From Pleurotus ostreatus/Saccharomyces cerevisiae fusant (taxonomy: Eukaryota; Opisthokonta): a DNA stretch of 19,992 nucleotides. How positions within the stretch are numbered: position 1 is the stretch's first letter; every line of letters begins with the position of its first letter. The translations under genes were made by a program, and so were the position numbers. This document shows positions 1 to 9,636 of this stretch, one piece after another. The DNA is taken from positions 1 through 19,992 of the forward strand of contig JAMQCK010000559.1 in NCBI GenBank assembly GCA_024196135.1, in the 5' to 3' direction. The notes under the pieces were generated by a model, which saw only the letters and a program-made list of their open reading frames with translations, did not search any database and was not told the origin of the DNA.

Positions 1-878
1 TCGATGTGCAGCTTCATGACCTCCACCATTGAGATATCGAACGGAGGCGCTTCGGTGATGGTGAAGTCCTCAATGGCCTGGAACTCGTGGCTGAGGTTCT
101 GCAGTAAGATGCTCTTCACCTTGCACTGATACAGGTGCATACCCTCCAGCTCCTCCGGAAAGCCGAACAGCAGCGTCGGCTCGCGCTTGCCCGGAATCGC
201 GCGCCATACCACGTCGTGCAGGCTCTGGCAGACGCGTAGGAGCGCCATCGGGAACGTCGCGACGCTGAGCTCGAGCGCAGTGAGCGTCTCGAGGGCGAGA
301 AGCGCGACGAGTCCGCGCTTGAACGCGGGCGGCACGTCCGACCACTCGACGAGCGCGTACTCCTTGTCGTTACAGACGAAGAACTCAACGGAGAGCGTTT
401 GAACGTGCGAGCACGCGTGCATGATTGCGGGTACGTTGCGCTCGAGGCAGAGGAGGCCGCCGCCGGCGAGGTAGAGCTCTTCTACGTATGTGCCCAGTAT
501 GGGGGAGGACTCGAGGGCCTCGCGCAGGCGGCGACAGGGGGCGAGCTCCCAATCTTGGGAGCCCTTCTTGAGGCGGCGAGGGCGGCTGCGCGAGAGGTGG
601 ATGCGGCGGAAGAGGCGACGCTGGCTGGGGGCGCGGAGGGTGCGGCAGGTGAGGGCGAGTGCTTTGAGGGTATCATGGTCCAATCGCGCGTCGACGACAT
701 CGAGCACGTCATACAGCAGCTCGAAGGGGAGTACGGGCGCGTAGTCTGCCTGCTGCTTGCCGTGAAGATCAAGAAACTCCTTCGTCGTCCCCCTGATGTC
801 GCCCAGTCCGATCTCCATAGCGGTGGCGAATGCGTTCCCATGCATATCGTTCATCGAACACGCTTGGACTTCAACCAT
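1..878 (-). CDS. F-box protein, 3' end beyond the window (partial)
   Basis: One open frame runs from an ATG at 878 to the left edge (292 codons) with no stop. Residues about 48-92 look like an F-box-like domain: the segment begins with the Leu-Pro-Phe-Glu-Leu-Leu box and continues into LALTCRTLRAPSQRRLFRRI, a typical fungal F-box to linker sequence. The rest resembles the leucine-rich, divergent C-terminal part of Agaricomycete F-box proteins. By family knowledge such proteins bind Skp1 and bring substrates to SCF ubiquitin ligases; the substrate cannot be predicted. In-frame ATGs at 845 and 818 are alternative starts. I prefer 878 because a TATAAA lies 68-73 bp upstream of it. No intron is needed in the visible part. 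It is divergent from the zinc-finger gene at 2221. The frame and the F-box are directly visible; the exact start is inferred. Confidence 0.8.
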   Translation of the reverse strand, partial: MVEVQACSMNDMHGNAFATAMEIGLGDIRGTTKEFLDLHGKQQADYAPVLPFELLYDVLDVVDARLDHDTLKALALTCRTLRAPSQRRLFRRIHLSRSRPRRLKKGSQDWELAPCRRLREALESSPILGTYVEELYLAGGGLLCLERNVPAIMHACSHVQTLSVEFFVCNDKEYALVEWSDVPPAFKRGLVALLALETLTALELSVATFPMALLRVCQSLHDVVWRAIPGKREPTLLFGFPEELEGMHLYQCKVKSILLQNLSHEFQAIEDFTITEAPPFDISMVEVMKLHI

Positions 879-1920
879 CTCTGTGTGTCGCGCCGTAGAG
901 TGGAGGGGGGAAGCAAGAGTGAATCCATGCCCAGCGCGATCCGGGTTTATATCAGACACACGAGCTCCGATACAGGGTGAAGGGGATAGGCTTGGTGTGC
1001 GTGAGAGGGATCCATCTGCGCCGTCGCCCTAGATCCTTCGCCGCTGCTGCTGATTGGGCGTGCGCCCACATTCCCTCCCCCGATCGTGCTTCGCCTTGAG
1101 GTTTCCCTCCAGGGATCAGCGGCGGGGGGCGCGATTGCCCTTGTCCCCACCTGTTTACGGAAAGTCTCAGGCGGGTCATGCGCGCCCCCGCCCCCGCGTC
1201 ATATCAGCGGTGATCGATTCAGGAACAAGCATACACGGCCATGGTCAAGCAGTAGTTCGAGCGTAAGGACGTGTCGGGGTCGAGCAGAAGACGGTGGTGG
1301 TCGAGGAGAAGGACGTCTGCGCAATCTGACGCGCGAAGATGCGATGGCGGGATGTCGGCAGGATGGAAGGTTTGCGCGGGAAGCAGAAGGTACGCCGCTC
1401 TCCCACGGTGAGATCTCCTGAAGCGCAAGGCAAGGGTGTTTTGCGCTACCCTGGTCAAACCCTGGTCTCGTCGATAGAGTAGCCCGATTTCCTTGCAGCG
1501 GTCCCTCGTTTCATCATTGGTCAATGTCCCGGCTCGCTATCCATGATCCCACTGCGAAAGTCTAGCACTCGGTCGCCATGAAGGCAGGACGAGGCCCTAC
1601 GAAAGCCGACGTGGTTGACCGCAGGTCGTCCACTTGAATATAATTCAAGGATACTTCGCGAGTATCCACGTCGCAAACGATGAGCGAAGGAGGCAAGAGC
1701 GGACCGGCACTTGCCGGAAGCTGCTCGTCGTCGCACATGAGCATGCGTCACAGTCACACCGTCGCTTTTTCCCTCCCTCCCTCCATTCAGCAGCCGCAGG
1801 TCTTTCAGGGTGTCGACAATGCCAAGAGGAGTAATCGGTGCTTTCAGGATGGAGGAGATGTCTTCTCTCATTTAGAAAACGCTACTGGCGCTGTCACACT
1901 TCATTTGTCACGCATATCCC
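879..1920. other. Intergenic region, nothing coding recognised
   Basis: This is the outer part of the divergent space between the F-box gene and the zinc-finger gene at 2221. Short open frames occur on both strands, but none shows a recognisable domain or a convincing spliced continuation. Pyrimidine-rich stretches occur (for example around 1770-1790). Apart from the F-box TATA box I see no feature here. Confidence 0.5.
946..951 (-). promoter_or_regulatory. Probable TATA box of the F-box gene
   Basis: TATAAA on the minus strand, about 70 bp upstream of the ATG at 878. The position is right for a fungal core promoter and supports that start codon. Seen in sequence; function inferred. Confidence 0.45.
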
Positions 1921-1923
1921 AGT

Positions 1924-2118
1924 TTGTCCCGAACCATCATCATGCTCCTGTCAATGCGAACTGACACCTCTCGAAGACGAACGAAGCGTCGAGTGCAGAG
2001 CTCCTATAAACCATTCAGCCGCGCGCCGACGGGTCCATGCACCATGTCTCATCGGCATGGTGACCGCACTTACCATTTCGGGCACAAAGGCATCGTGCAC
2101 CACCGGTGCACGTATAAA
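1924..2118 (+). promoter_or_regulatory. Promoter of ZnF-1, homologous to the promoters of ZnF-2 and PRP-3
   Basis: Going downstream: TTGTCCCGAACCA (1924-1936) followed by a CATCAT; the 15-nt element GGCACAAAGGCATCG (2081-2095); an inverted repeat CGTGCAC-N5-GTGCACG (2094-2112); and a TATAAA at 2113-2118. The first two blocks occur in the same order and orientation upstream of ZnF-2 (17881-17900 and 17679-17693, minus strand). The 15-nt element also occurs upstream of PRP-3 (19713-19727, minus). The TATA lies 108 bp before the ATG at 2221, and the leader between them is pyrimidine-rich, as in the other two genes. The sequence identity is direct; the regulatory role is inferred. Confidence 0.7.
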
Positions 2119-2220
2119 GAGGGCTGAAGAAGGAGGATGCTTACACTTCAGAGCCCTCTCCTCCGTCTCCCTTTTACTCAACGACCGGCCAATCTTGCTC
2201 GTCCTCGCGCTTTCACTACT

Positions 2221-3902
2221 ATGGCTGAAACGAACGCAAACTCTGGGAAGGGCGCCAAGAAGCATTCGTCAACACACGCACGAGACATCCCAGAACTCCC
2301 TCATGAGTATGCCATTGCGCCCGAGTGGAGGCTAGAGTGTACTTCACGCTATTGGCAACCGCTCACGGTGGACTGTGGGCATGGTAATATGGCTAAACTC
2401 GTGGATGGCCGCTGCATCTTCGAAGATGCGGATGGACAGCCTTGCAAGGTGGAAACATCATTCGGGAAAGCTGACTGGATAAAGCACTGTAGATCGCACG
2501 TAGCGGAGGAATTGCAGACGTCGCTGTAAGTGTGCCCAGTGATCTACCCTGAAGAGGGTTACTCACGCACGAAAGCAATTATCGATGCTCTTTCGCCGGG
2601 TGCGATTTCACAACTGCCCAGAAGGGTGGTGTTAAGACGCACTACGTGGCAATGCAGTCAGTACCCTCATCGATTCCCAGACGACCTGGTGGAGCTAACC
2701 ACCTTTCACATGCTGGTAGTCTCAAACTCGAAGCGTACGTTTGCGAGTACTGTGGCGAAGGGTTCAGACGCCCGGACGCGAGAAGTAGGCATCTGCCAAA
2801 ATGCCCCAAGGCGAAGGACAAGGCCCGACAGGGCGAACACCCGAGCGCGAACTCCACGGGAGCGCACGAGCCCGAAGGGACGACCACGGCAGCTGCCGAA
2901 ACGAGCAGGAAGGTGGCGAAAGGCGCACGCAGGAACACGGCGAAGGCGGGCCCTCCAGTTTCTTCACGAGCAGAATCATCCCAGGCGCGAGAGAGAGCTG
3001 CACGTAAGCGCGAGAGGTCGATCTCCGGGCCGCGAGGTATGCCGGTCAAATCGCGCAAGATGGTAGTCGACGAGCGCAGGACGCGGGTTGACTCGCAGGG
3101 GGCGCCGGCCGCCCCGCCCGAGGCGCCAGCCGCCGCACGCCCAAAGTCGCCGCTACCGACCTGGACGACGCTTCCCGAGCCCGCCGATACCCCTGTTCGG
3201 CCCGCCGAATCTTGTGCCCAAGAGTCCATCGATACTCAGCGGCGGGTTTCCGTCGCGCCAGCCGCTATGCGCGGGGATCCATTGACTCTTCGTGGAGCGT
3301 CTTTCTCCAGGCTCGGCTCGTTGACCCTCACGCGCGAGGGGTCCGTCGAGACGCTCGTACCGCGCGAATCGTCGGTCCCCCCACGTCATGCCTTTGTGCG
3401 CGAACGATCCACATTCTCCAACTCGTCGAACCCCCTTTCTCGTCGCGACTCGCTGGCCACCCCGCCTCCCTATACACCGGTGGAAGGGATGTCCAGGCGG
3501 GCATCCTTCGCCTCGCTCGCCGCAACCGACGAGGGATTGGACGCGGGGGACCGTGCGTCCCAGGAGGCTGTCGATAATGCTGTAGCGACCTACGGCGAGA
3601 ACTACCTCGACGATTTCTACAGGCGTCATAACGACCATACCGACGACGAGGGTACTGTGCAAGGCGAGGCGACGCCGTTCAAGTTCCCTGGCGGGCCGGG
3701 GGACTTTGAGGTGGTGGAGGAGCGCGCTTACAACTCTGCGCCGTACGATGGCGATGACGATGCGGAGGAGACTGAGGACGAGGACTACAAAGACGATTAC
3801 GATGAAGATTACGATGACTACGACGAGGAAGACGAGAAAGAGGTGGACGAGCTGGACTCGGGTCACGGCGAGGAGGATCTGGCGGAGGAGAAATCAATCT
3901 GA
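2221..3902 (+). CDS. ZnF-1: three-finger C2H2 zinc-finger protein with acidic tail
   Basis: Three exons, 2221-2525, 2576-2656 and 2720-3902, give 522 aa. Introns are 50 nt (gtaagt, phase 2) and 63 nt (gtcagt, phase 2). Splicing assembles the fingers: finger 1 is C65-x9-C75-x13-H89-x3-H93, an expanded, degenerate form; finger 2 is C106-x4-C111-x12-H124-x4-H129; finger 3 is C137-x2-C140-x12-H153-x3-C157 (C2HC). Intron 2 splits the codon of H129. After the fingers come basic stretches (about 190-230, possible nuclear targeting), a Ser/Pro/Arg-rich disordered region with RxxS motifs, and a very acidic Asp/Glu/Tyr C-terminus. A nuclear DNA-binding regulator is the likely role by family; target unknown. 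I chose ATG 2221 because the in-frame ATG at 2137 lies only 19 bp past the TATA box, probably before the transcription start. It is a paralogue of ZnF-2 in finger layout and intron phase. Confidence 0.82.
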
Positions 3903-5249
3903 TAGGCCCCAGTTCAAGGTTGACTTCCAGGACGCTGATCCGCTTCATTATCATCTCTCTAAGTCACTGCCACGATCTTTTCTGACGACCGCCTTGATCG
4001 CCGACACTCAATCCTTGCTTGTAATTTTCATAAGCTCCCTCTTATAATCGCTCGAAGTACTCTCGTTTTAATTCTACCTTACAAGCCTCTATTTTACTGA
4101 CATCCCATTGTCTTGATAGTGTACCTCGTCAATCAATCATATCACACTCTTCTCGCTCTCAGCTTCAAGTGCTAAGCCCTTCAAAACCTATCTCAGTATC
4201 GCATGTATGCCTCCGAGCAGCTAATCTGTTACATTTTATGTGCTTCTAGCTGTCAGGTCTGATGGGTAGCTTAAGTGGCAGCGCAAATGCGATAGATCTG
4301 AAGTCGAACTGTGACGTCGGCAGAAGCCGAAAGAGGTAACGTGATGATCAAGCGGTCACAATCACCCGGGGGCCGGGCCGCTGCTCTTGTCTCCTGCTTT
4401 CATCATGGCCCAGTGCGCGCTTCTCAGTAGCTTTCGCGGAGTAGGACTTCCTCATGTCCGCCTTCTTGAGAAGCTGTCAAACAAGATACTGATCATCAGT
4501 TCCGGACAACCCTGCCAGTGCGAAGCGACCCTCGTCAATCGTGCGACAAGCAATCCGTGATTCTATGTCCGTCAATTCAGCTCGCCCATCCTCAGCATCC
4601 CGTAGCTCAATCTGACTCTTACCCTCTTCAAATGGAATATCTGCGCTTGCGAACGAAGAAATGAGATGGCGTGTCCCGCCCACGAACTAACGACAGCCAT
4701 GAGCGCCGTCAGATCAACCATCTACCCATAGTGACTATGGCATGACTTCCGAGTACTTTTAACCATTCTCTATGAAGAAGACTGTACTCGACCCGTGAGC
4801 GGGACTGTATCCGGATCTCTCGCTAGGTTGACAGCGGGCCTGAGGGAAGCAGCTGTCCATGCAGCGGCTCTTCATTCAAAGGCTGATTTCGAGACCAGCT
4901 ACCCGTACGTATGATCATCACTAACGGGTTCGCTAGACTGAGCTTATCTTTTACTAGGATTGTCGAGATCAGCCTGCGGGGTAGACACGCTAGTCGCTAT
5001 CGACCGCGACTGTTTTGCCCGCAACGTCCCTGTCGACCTTGTTGGCCTCTCGCGAGTTGCTTCCTCCACGTCGGCACCTCCACTATCCCGAGGCAAGGGC
5101 TAGCACCGCGTACAGCGGAGAAGGATCCTCGACGTTTACAGCTCCATGCGCTCTCCTCGAACCAAGAATAGGCCGAATTTCCGCCCCGCCACAGGGACGA
5201 CAGCGGAAACAGAGCGGACGTTTGGCGCGTCGGGTGGCGGGAGGACGTC
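3903..5249. other. Long, AT-richer intergenic region, no confident gene
   Basis: Between the ZnF-1 stop and the transporter promoter there is more than 1.3 kb that is visibly less GC-rich than the genes. A tentative 52-codon spliced frame can be assembled on the minus strand (4692-4721, 4623-4640, 4452-4562) with GT-AG introns of 51 and 60 nt. A conflicting unspliced 68-codon frame lies at 4477-4683 (minus). Neither shows a known domain, so neither is called as a gene. No tRNA or transposon ends were recognised. Confidence 0.45.
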
Positions 5250-5255
5250 TATAAA
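5250..5255 (+). promoter_or_regulatory. TATA box of the JEN-type transporter, flanked by CreA/Mig1-like sites
   Basis: TATAAA 168 bp upstream of the ATG at 5423. GCGGGG, which fits the CreA/Mig1 consensus SYGGRG, occurs at 5257-5262, 5269-5274 and, inverted, at 5184-5189. JEN transporters are glucose-repressed in yeasts, so the sites make sense. The motif is short and common in GC-rich DNA, so the repressor link is only an inference. Confidence 0.45.
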
Positions 5256-5422
5256 GGCGGGGTGGTCTGCGGGGGCGGCGCTGCTCCTTTCCTTCCCCGA
5301 GCTCGATCAGTTCACAATTCCTCATCGCGACGAATTCACGCGGAAGAGCAATCGACGCACGAATCCGCTGACGTCGTTGCCATCATCCCGCATCGATAAA
5401 GGAGGGCTACGGCGAGCTGAGG

Positions 5423-7517
5423 ATGACCACCAGGATGCCGTACTTTTTGCGCAACCTGATTCCGAAGAGGGAGAAGCGGGAGGACCGTCGACCGATCTTG
5501 CAGGTGCTGGGGACCTTGACCTGGGTGCAGTGGGCGTTGTTCCTTTCGGGGTGAGTGCAGAATTCGTGTGCAGTCGAAAGCGAGCAGCTGACTGACCCTG
5601 TCAGATGGCTAGCATGGACGTGCGATGCGATCGGTACGTGCTTGGGCGACCTCGTTGGGGCCACGCATTGATAGGACGACAGACTTCTTCTCCGTATCGC
5701 TCTCCGTTAAGCGCCTCTCCGTTCAGTTTGGTGACCGCCCGATACACGACATCGTACGAGTCCATGCCTCGCCGGTTCGTTTCTCCCTAACTTACGCCAT
5801 CCCACAGACGCAATCCATCACCCTCACCCTCCTTTTCCGCTCCGTTGGCGCCATCCTCTTCGGTACGTCCTGTCTCTCCCCATTACATGCGCCCCACCAA
5901 CTCATTTCCACAGGCATCATCTCTGACCGCTTCGGCCGCAAATGGCCTCTCGTCATCAACCTCCTCATCATCGCCGTCCTCGAACTGGGAGCCGGCTTCA
6001 TGCAAACCTTCGCCCAGTTCCTCGCCCTCCGGTCGCTCTTCGGGATCGGCATGGGCGGCATCTGGGGCCTCGCCGCCGCGACCGCGCTTGAGAACCTGCC
6101 CGTCGAGGTACGCGGGTTGGCGAGCGGGATCCTGCAGCAGGGTTACGCGGTGGGCTACCTTATCGCGGCGGTGGTCAACTTGAAGCTTGTGCCGAGCACG
6201 AGCGAGTCGTGGCGGACGCTGTTCTGGACGGCGGCGGGGATCTCGTTCTTTGCAGCGGGGGTGAGATTGGTGCTTCCGGAGAGCGAGGTGTTCATTCGAG
6301 TAAGGGAGGCGAAGAGGGCGGCGGGGCTGGCTGGTGGCGCGGGGAGGAGCAAGACGAAGGTGTTCCTACGGGAGACGAGGCAAATGCTGAGGAAGCATTG
6401 GCTTTTGTGCATATATGCTGTATCGCTGATGAGCGGTGAGTGCGCTCTGGATACGCGTGAGATCGACCGGAGACTGATCGTTCTTACAGGCTTCAACTTC
6501 CTGTCGCATGGAAGCCAAGATCTGTACCCGACCTACTTGCAAGTGTCCAAGGGCTTCACCGATCACCAAGCCTCGGTCGCGACGATCATTGGCAACTGTG
6601 TGAGTACGCCCAGCAGCACCCATATCAGTCCACTAACGAACTCCTAGGGCGCCATCGCCGGCGGGGTCCTCGCCGGCTTCCTCTCGCAATACCTCGGCCG
6701 CCGCCTCACCATCGTCACCTTCGTCTGCCTCCTCGCGGCGTTCATTCCGCTCTGGATCTTGCCCAGCGGCTTCAGCGCGCTCGCGGCCGGCGCATTCTGT
6801 GTGCAGTTTGGCGTGCAGGGGGCGTGGGGCGTGGTGAGTGCTTGCTTGTTGTCGCTCACGATCTCGACGCAGGAAATTGATCCGATAAACCATAGATCCC
6901 GATCCAGCTGGCAGAGATGTCGCCGCCGGCGTTCAGGGCGACGTTCCCGGGGGTGGCGTATCAGCTGGGTAATGTGCGTTGCTCTCTTTCTCTCGATATC
7001 CTCTCGCATTCCCTTCTTACCTTTCCATCCAATGCAACTACTCACGGCTTCCCATCTCAGATGGTCTCCTCGGCCTCCGCACAAATCGAGGCCACGGGCG
7101 GTGATCACCAGCGCACCACGCTCAAGAACCCCGACGGCACGCTCGTCATTAAGGACGGGCAGCCGGTCGATATTCCCGACTATGCGAAGGTGCAGGGGAT
7201 CCTGATTGGCGTGGTCGCTGCGTTCGTGGTTCTGATTACGATTGTGAGTGGATTGGATACCTTGCTCGAAAGACCACCAATCTAACGCTCTCTCCCAGAT
7301 CGGCCCCGAGAATCATGGCTCGCACTTCGAGAAGCCGGAGGTCTATGTCGAAGACGGACCGCACGATGGTGACAAGGCTAGGGCGGGAGACGTGGAGAGC
7401 GCCAGCGAGGGTGACGCGGAGAAGGGAGGAAGGGTGGGCGAGAGCGAGGTCGTCGACTCGAGGCCTGCGAGTGTAAGGTATGACAATGGGCAGTATGGGA
7501 GCGAACTGAAGGCGTGA
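5423..7517 (+). CDS. JEN1: JEN-type monocarboxylate/H+ symporter (MFS)
   Basis: Ten exons: 5423-5550, 5605-5633, 5683-5753, 5808-5862, 5914-6435, 6490-6599, 6648-6833, 6896-6973, 7061-7243, 7299-7517. They join in frame to 526 aa, the usual JEN size. All introns are GT-AG, 48-87 nt. The protein has a cytosolic N-terminus, then DAIDFFSVSLSV in the first membrane segment, the MFS loop motif GIISDRFGRKW (about 95-105), and the family signature N-x-x-S-H-x-x-Q-D-x-x-x-T at N271-T283. A long polar loop before the last membrane helix and a charged Glu/Asp/Ser-rich cytosolic tail follow. By family it is a plasma-membrane proton symporter for lactate, pyruvate, acetate or dicarboxylates; the exact substrate cannot be read from sequence. 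It is convergent with the proline gene (170 bp between stops). The gene symbol marks family membership, not proven orthology to yeast JEN1. Confidence 0.9.
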
Positions 7518-7687
7518 GCGGTGTAGGGGTCTGACTGCTATTTTAGCTTCGGTCTATGGGATCTTGATATCCTTGTAGGTTTGGGTTTGTTGACTGGGTC
7601 GTATAGGGTGTCGCCAATCGATGAGACGAAGTGCTACAATTAGTACTGGTACATTCGCTTAGTCGATGAAGCGCTTTCACCAGCCGC

Positions 7688-9259
7688 TCAGTAAGGCGCG
7701 GTCGCGCCCTCAATCTTTTTGTGCGTGAACGCCTTCTTCCCCGCGCCATAGTCGCCAACGACGTCTCCCTTCCCCTTCAACACATACTTGTACGTCACCA
7801 ACCCCTCCAGCCCCACCGGCCCCCTCGCATGCATCTTGCCCGTGCTAATCCCCACCTCCGTCCCGAACCCGTACCGAAACCCGTCCGCGAAGCGCGAGCT
7901 CGCGTTCACAAACACGCCCGCGCTGTCCACGCCGCGGCAGAACGCGCTCGCCGACTCCTGGTCCTCCGTCACGATCACGTCCGTGTGGTGCGACCCGTGC
8001 GCGTTGATGTGCGCGATGGCGGCGGGGAGGGAGGGGAGCGCGCGCACAGAGAGCGTGAGGGAGAGGTGCTCGGTGGTGAAGGAGGCGGGGGTCGCGGGGG
8101 TGGTGTGCGTGGCGAGGTTGGCGGGCGGGAAGGGGAGGGAGGTGAGGGCGGCGAGGGTGGCCGGGTCGCATTGGAGGTGGACGTTGGCGGCGAGGAGGGC
8201 GCGGGCGACGGTGGGCCAGAGGGTGGGGAGGAGCGATTCGTGGACGAGGAGGGTCTCGAGGGCGTTGCAGGCGGCGGGGTAGTTTGTCTAAGTGGTGCGA
8301 TTAGTGTTGGTTCACGGCGTGTGAGGGGAGTTGTGAGATTCACCTTGGAGTCCAGGACGACCTTGACCGCCTTCTCGGGGTCGGCCGATTCGTCGAGGAA
8401 TGCGGAGCAGATGCCGTCGGCGTGACCCATGACAGGGATGCGGGTGTTGTTTTGTATGTTGCGCACCAGCGCGTTGCTGCCGCGCGGGATGACCAGGTCG
8501 ATGTAGGTGTCCAGAGCGAGCAGGGAGGAGACTTCCGCTCGCGTCTGTATGGTCTGGATATACGTCGCCGGTAGCTGCGTCTTAGCAAGTCCGGCGGAGA
8601 TGGCCTGGGAGAGCAACTCGGCGGTCCTGTTTGATTCTTTGCCACCCTTCAGGATAGCAGCGTTTCCTGTGTGACAGATCATTTTCGTTAGTAAATAAAG
8701 CCTGATAGGACGCAGGGGAAATTTGTTTGCATAGTAAGTAAGAGAACCATGGACGATTTCGCTTACCTGATTTTATGGCCAATGCGGCGATATTGACTAC
8801 CACTTCCGGCCGTGCCTCGAATATGACGAGCAGAACACCGATGGGGCACGATACGCGATAAAGATCCAAACCGTCGTCGAGTTCGCGAGCATATGAGACT
8901 TTCCCTGTCGGATCCGGCAGCGAAGCAACATCTGATATACCTTGAAGCATGGAGTCCCATTTATCGCCTTTGCCGAGGTCGAGGCGCTTGAGAAGGGCGT
9001 CGGACATGCGTCCAGCGTCGACTTCAATTTGGGCGGCCTATAAGAGCATGCCAGTTGGAGAAAATTCCATGATAGGGCGATGGACTGGGTGACTTACCTT
9101 CAAATCCTCCCGGTTAGCCGCGAGGATGCTATCCTTCTTGGCCTCAAGCTCGGCCTTGATAGCATCCAATGCCAGGATGCGCTCGCTGGTGGGCAGCATC
9201 TGCGAGGCAGAGAAGGCTGCCTTCGCCTCTTTTGCTATAAATTCCGCGGAGGAGGTCAT
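7688..9259 (-). CDS. PRO2: Gamma-glutamyl phosphate reductase (glutamate-5-semialdehyde dehydrogenase)
   Basis: Four exons, 9259-9098, 9037-8767, 8666-8344 and 8287-7688, encode 451 aa, close to yeast Pro2. Introns are 60, 100 and 56 nt. Family blocks are clear: PIGVLLVIFEARPEVVVNIA, then SGNAAILKGGKE (across intron 2), RGSNALVRNIQNN, MGHADGICSAFLD, and the catalytic block TNYPAACNALE with the nucleophile Cys at about residue 259, just after intron 3. The C-terminus carries SRFADGFRYGFGTEVGIST and GPVGLEGLVTYKY, also typical. The enzyme reduces gamma-glutamyl phosphate with NADPH to glutamate-5-semialdehyde, the second step of proline synthesis, in the cytosol. The start at 9259 gives the expected N-terminal length. 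A TGAGTCA (GCN4/Cpc1-type) lies 28 bp before the ATG. It is divergent from the methyltransferase at 9637. Confidence 0.95.
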
Positions 9260-9636
9260 GGTGGTGGGTGGAGAGTTGTAAAGCGCTGAGTCACTTCTGG
9301 AAGCAAGTCACAGAAATTGAACTTCACCACGTGCTCTGCCGCCGGCAATCAGCGGCTTTGGGTACCAAATATTTGGCCATCGCGGAAGCTTTTCTCCTTC
9401 CCTTCATCATGTTCATTGACTTCCATTGCCATCTGTGAGGCTGACATTATTTGAAGCGCCGGGCATAGGTTGAGAATTCAAAGGCTCAGAGGGCCGTCCT
9501 CGTAGATAGCGTGACCTCGCGAATTGCCGACTTGATTGCGTCACTGGCCTGTCCTTGTCCTGATTCGAATGGCTGCATATCCTGCTTGCTTCCAACCACC
9601 ATCGTATCCTTGAGATCAGATAATCTACCTGACAGT
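9260..9636. promoter_or_regulatory. Divergent promoter between PRO2 and the isoaspartyl methyltransferase
   Basis: This 377-bp gap must hold both promoters. Visible candidate sites are TGAGTCA at 9287-9293 (GCN4/Cpc1 consensus TGASTCA, near PRO2), an E-box CACGTG at 9328-9333, and a perfect 12-bp AT-rich palindrome CCAAATATTTGG at 9365-9376. No clear TATA box is seen, which is common for housekeeping genes. Sites are direct observations; binding factors are inferred. Confidence 0.55.

Noticed and set aside
482..841. 119-codon Ser-rich frame on the minus strand
   Set aside because: It is the +1 shadow of the F-box gene, which has the recognisable domain in the neighbouring frame.
2137..2220. 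Upstream in-frame ATG extending ZnF-1 by 28 residues
   Set aside because: It lies only 19 bp past the TATA box, probably before the transcription start, and the TATA-to-ATG spacing of the paralogues supports 2221.
4255..4330. tRNA-like stretch with a possible A box (GGGTAGCTTAAGTGG) and a weak B-box-like GTCGAAC
   Set aside because: The acceptor ends do not pair, the D stem is poor and the B box does not match GGTTCGANNCC; not a credible tRNA.
4477..4683. Unspliced 68-codon frame on the minus strand with an acidic composition
   Set aside because: No domain, no upstream promoter signal, and it conflicts with an equally weak spliced reading; kept only as a note in the intergenic entry.
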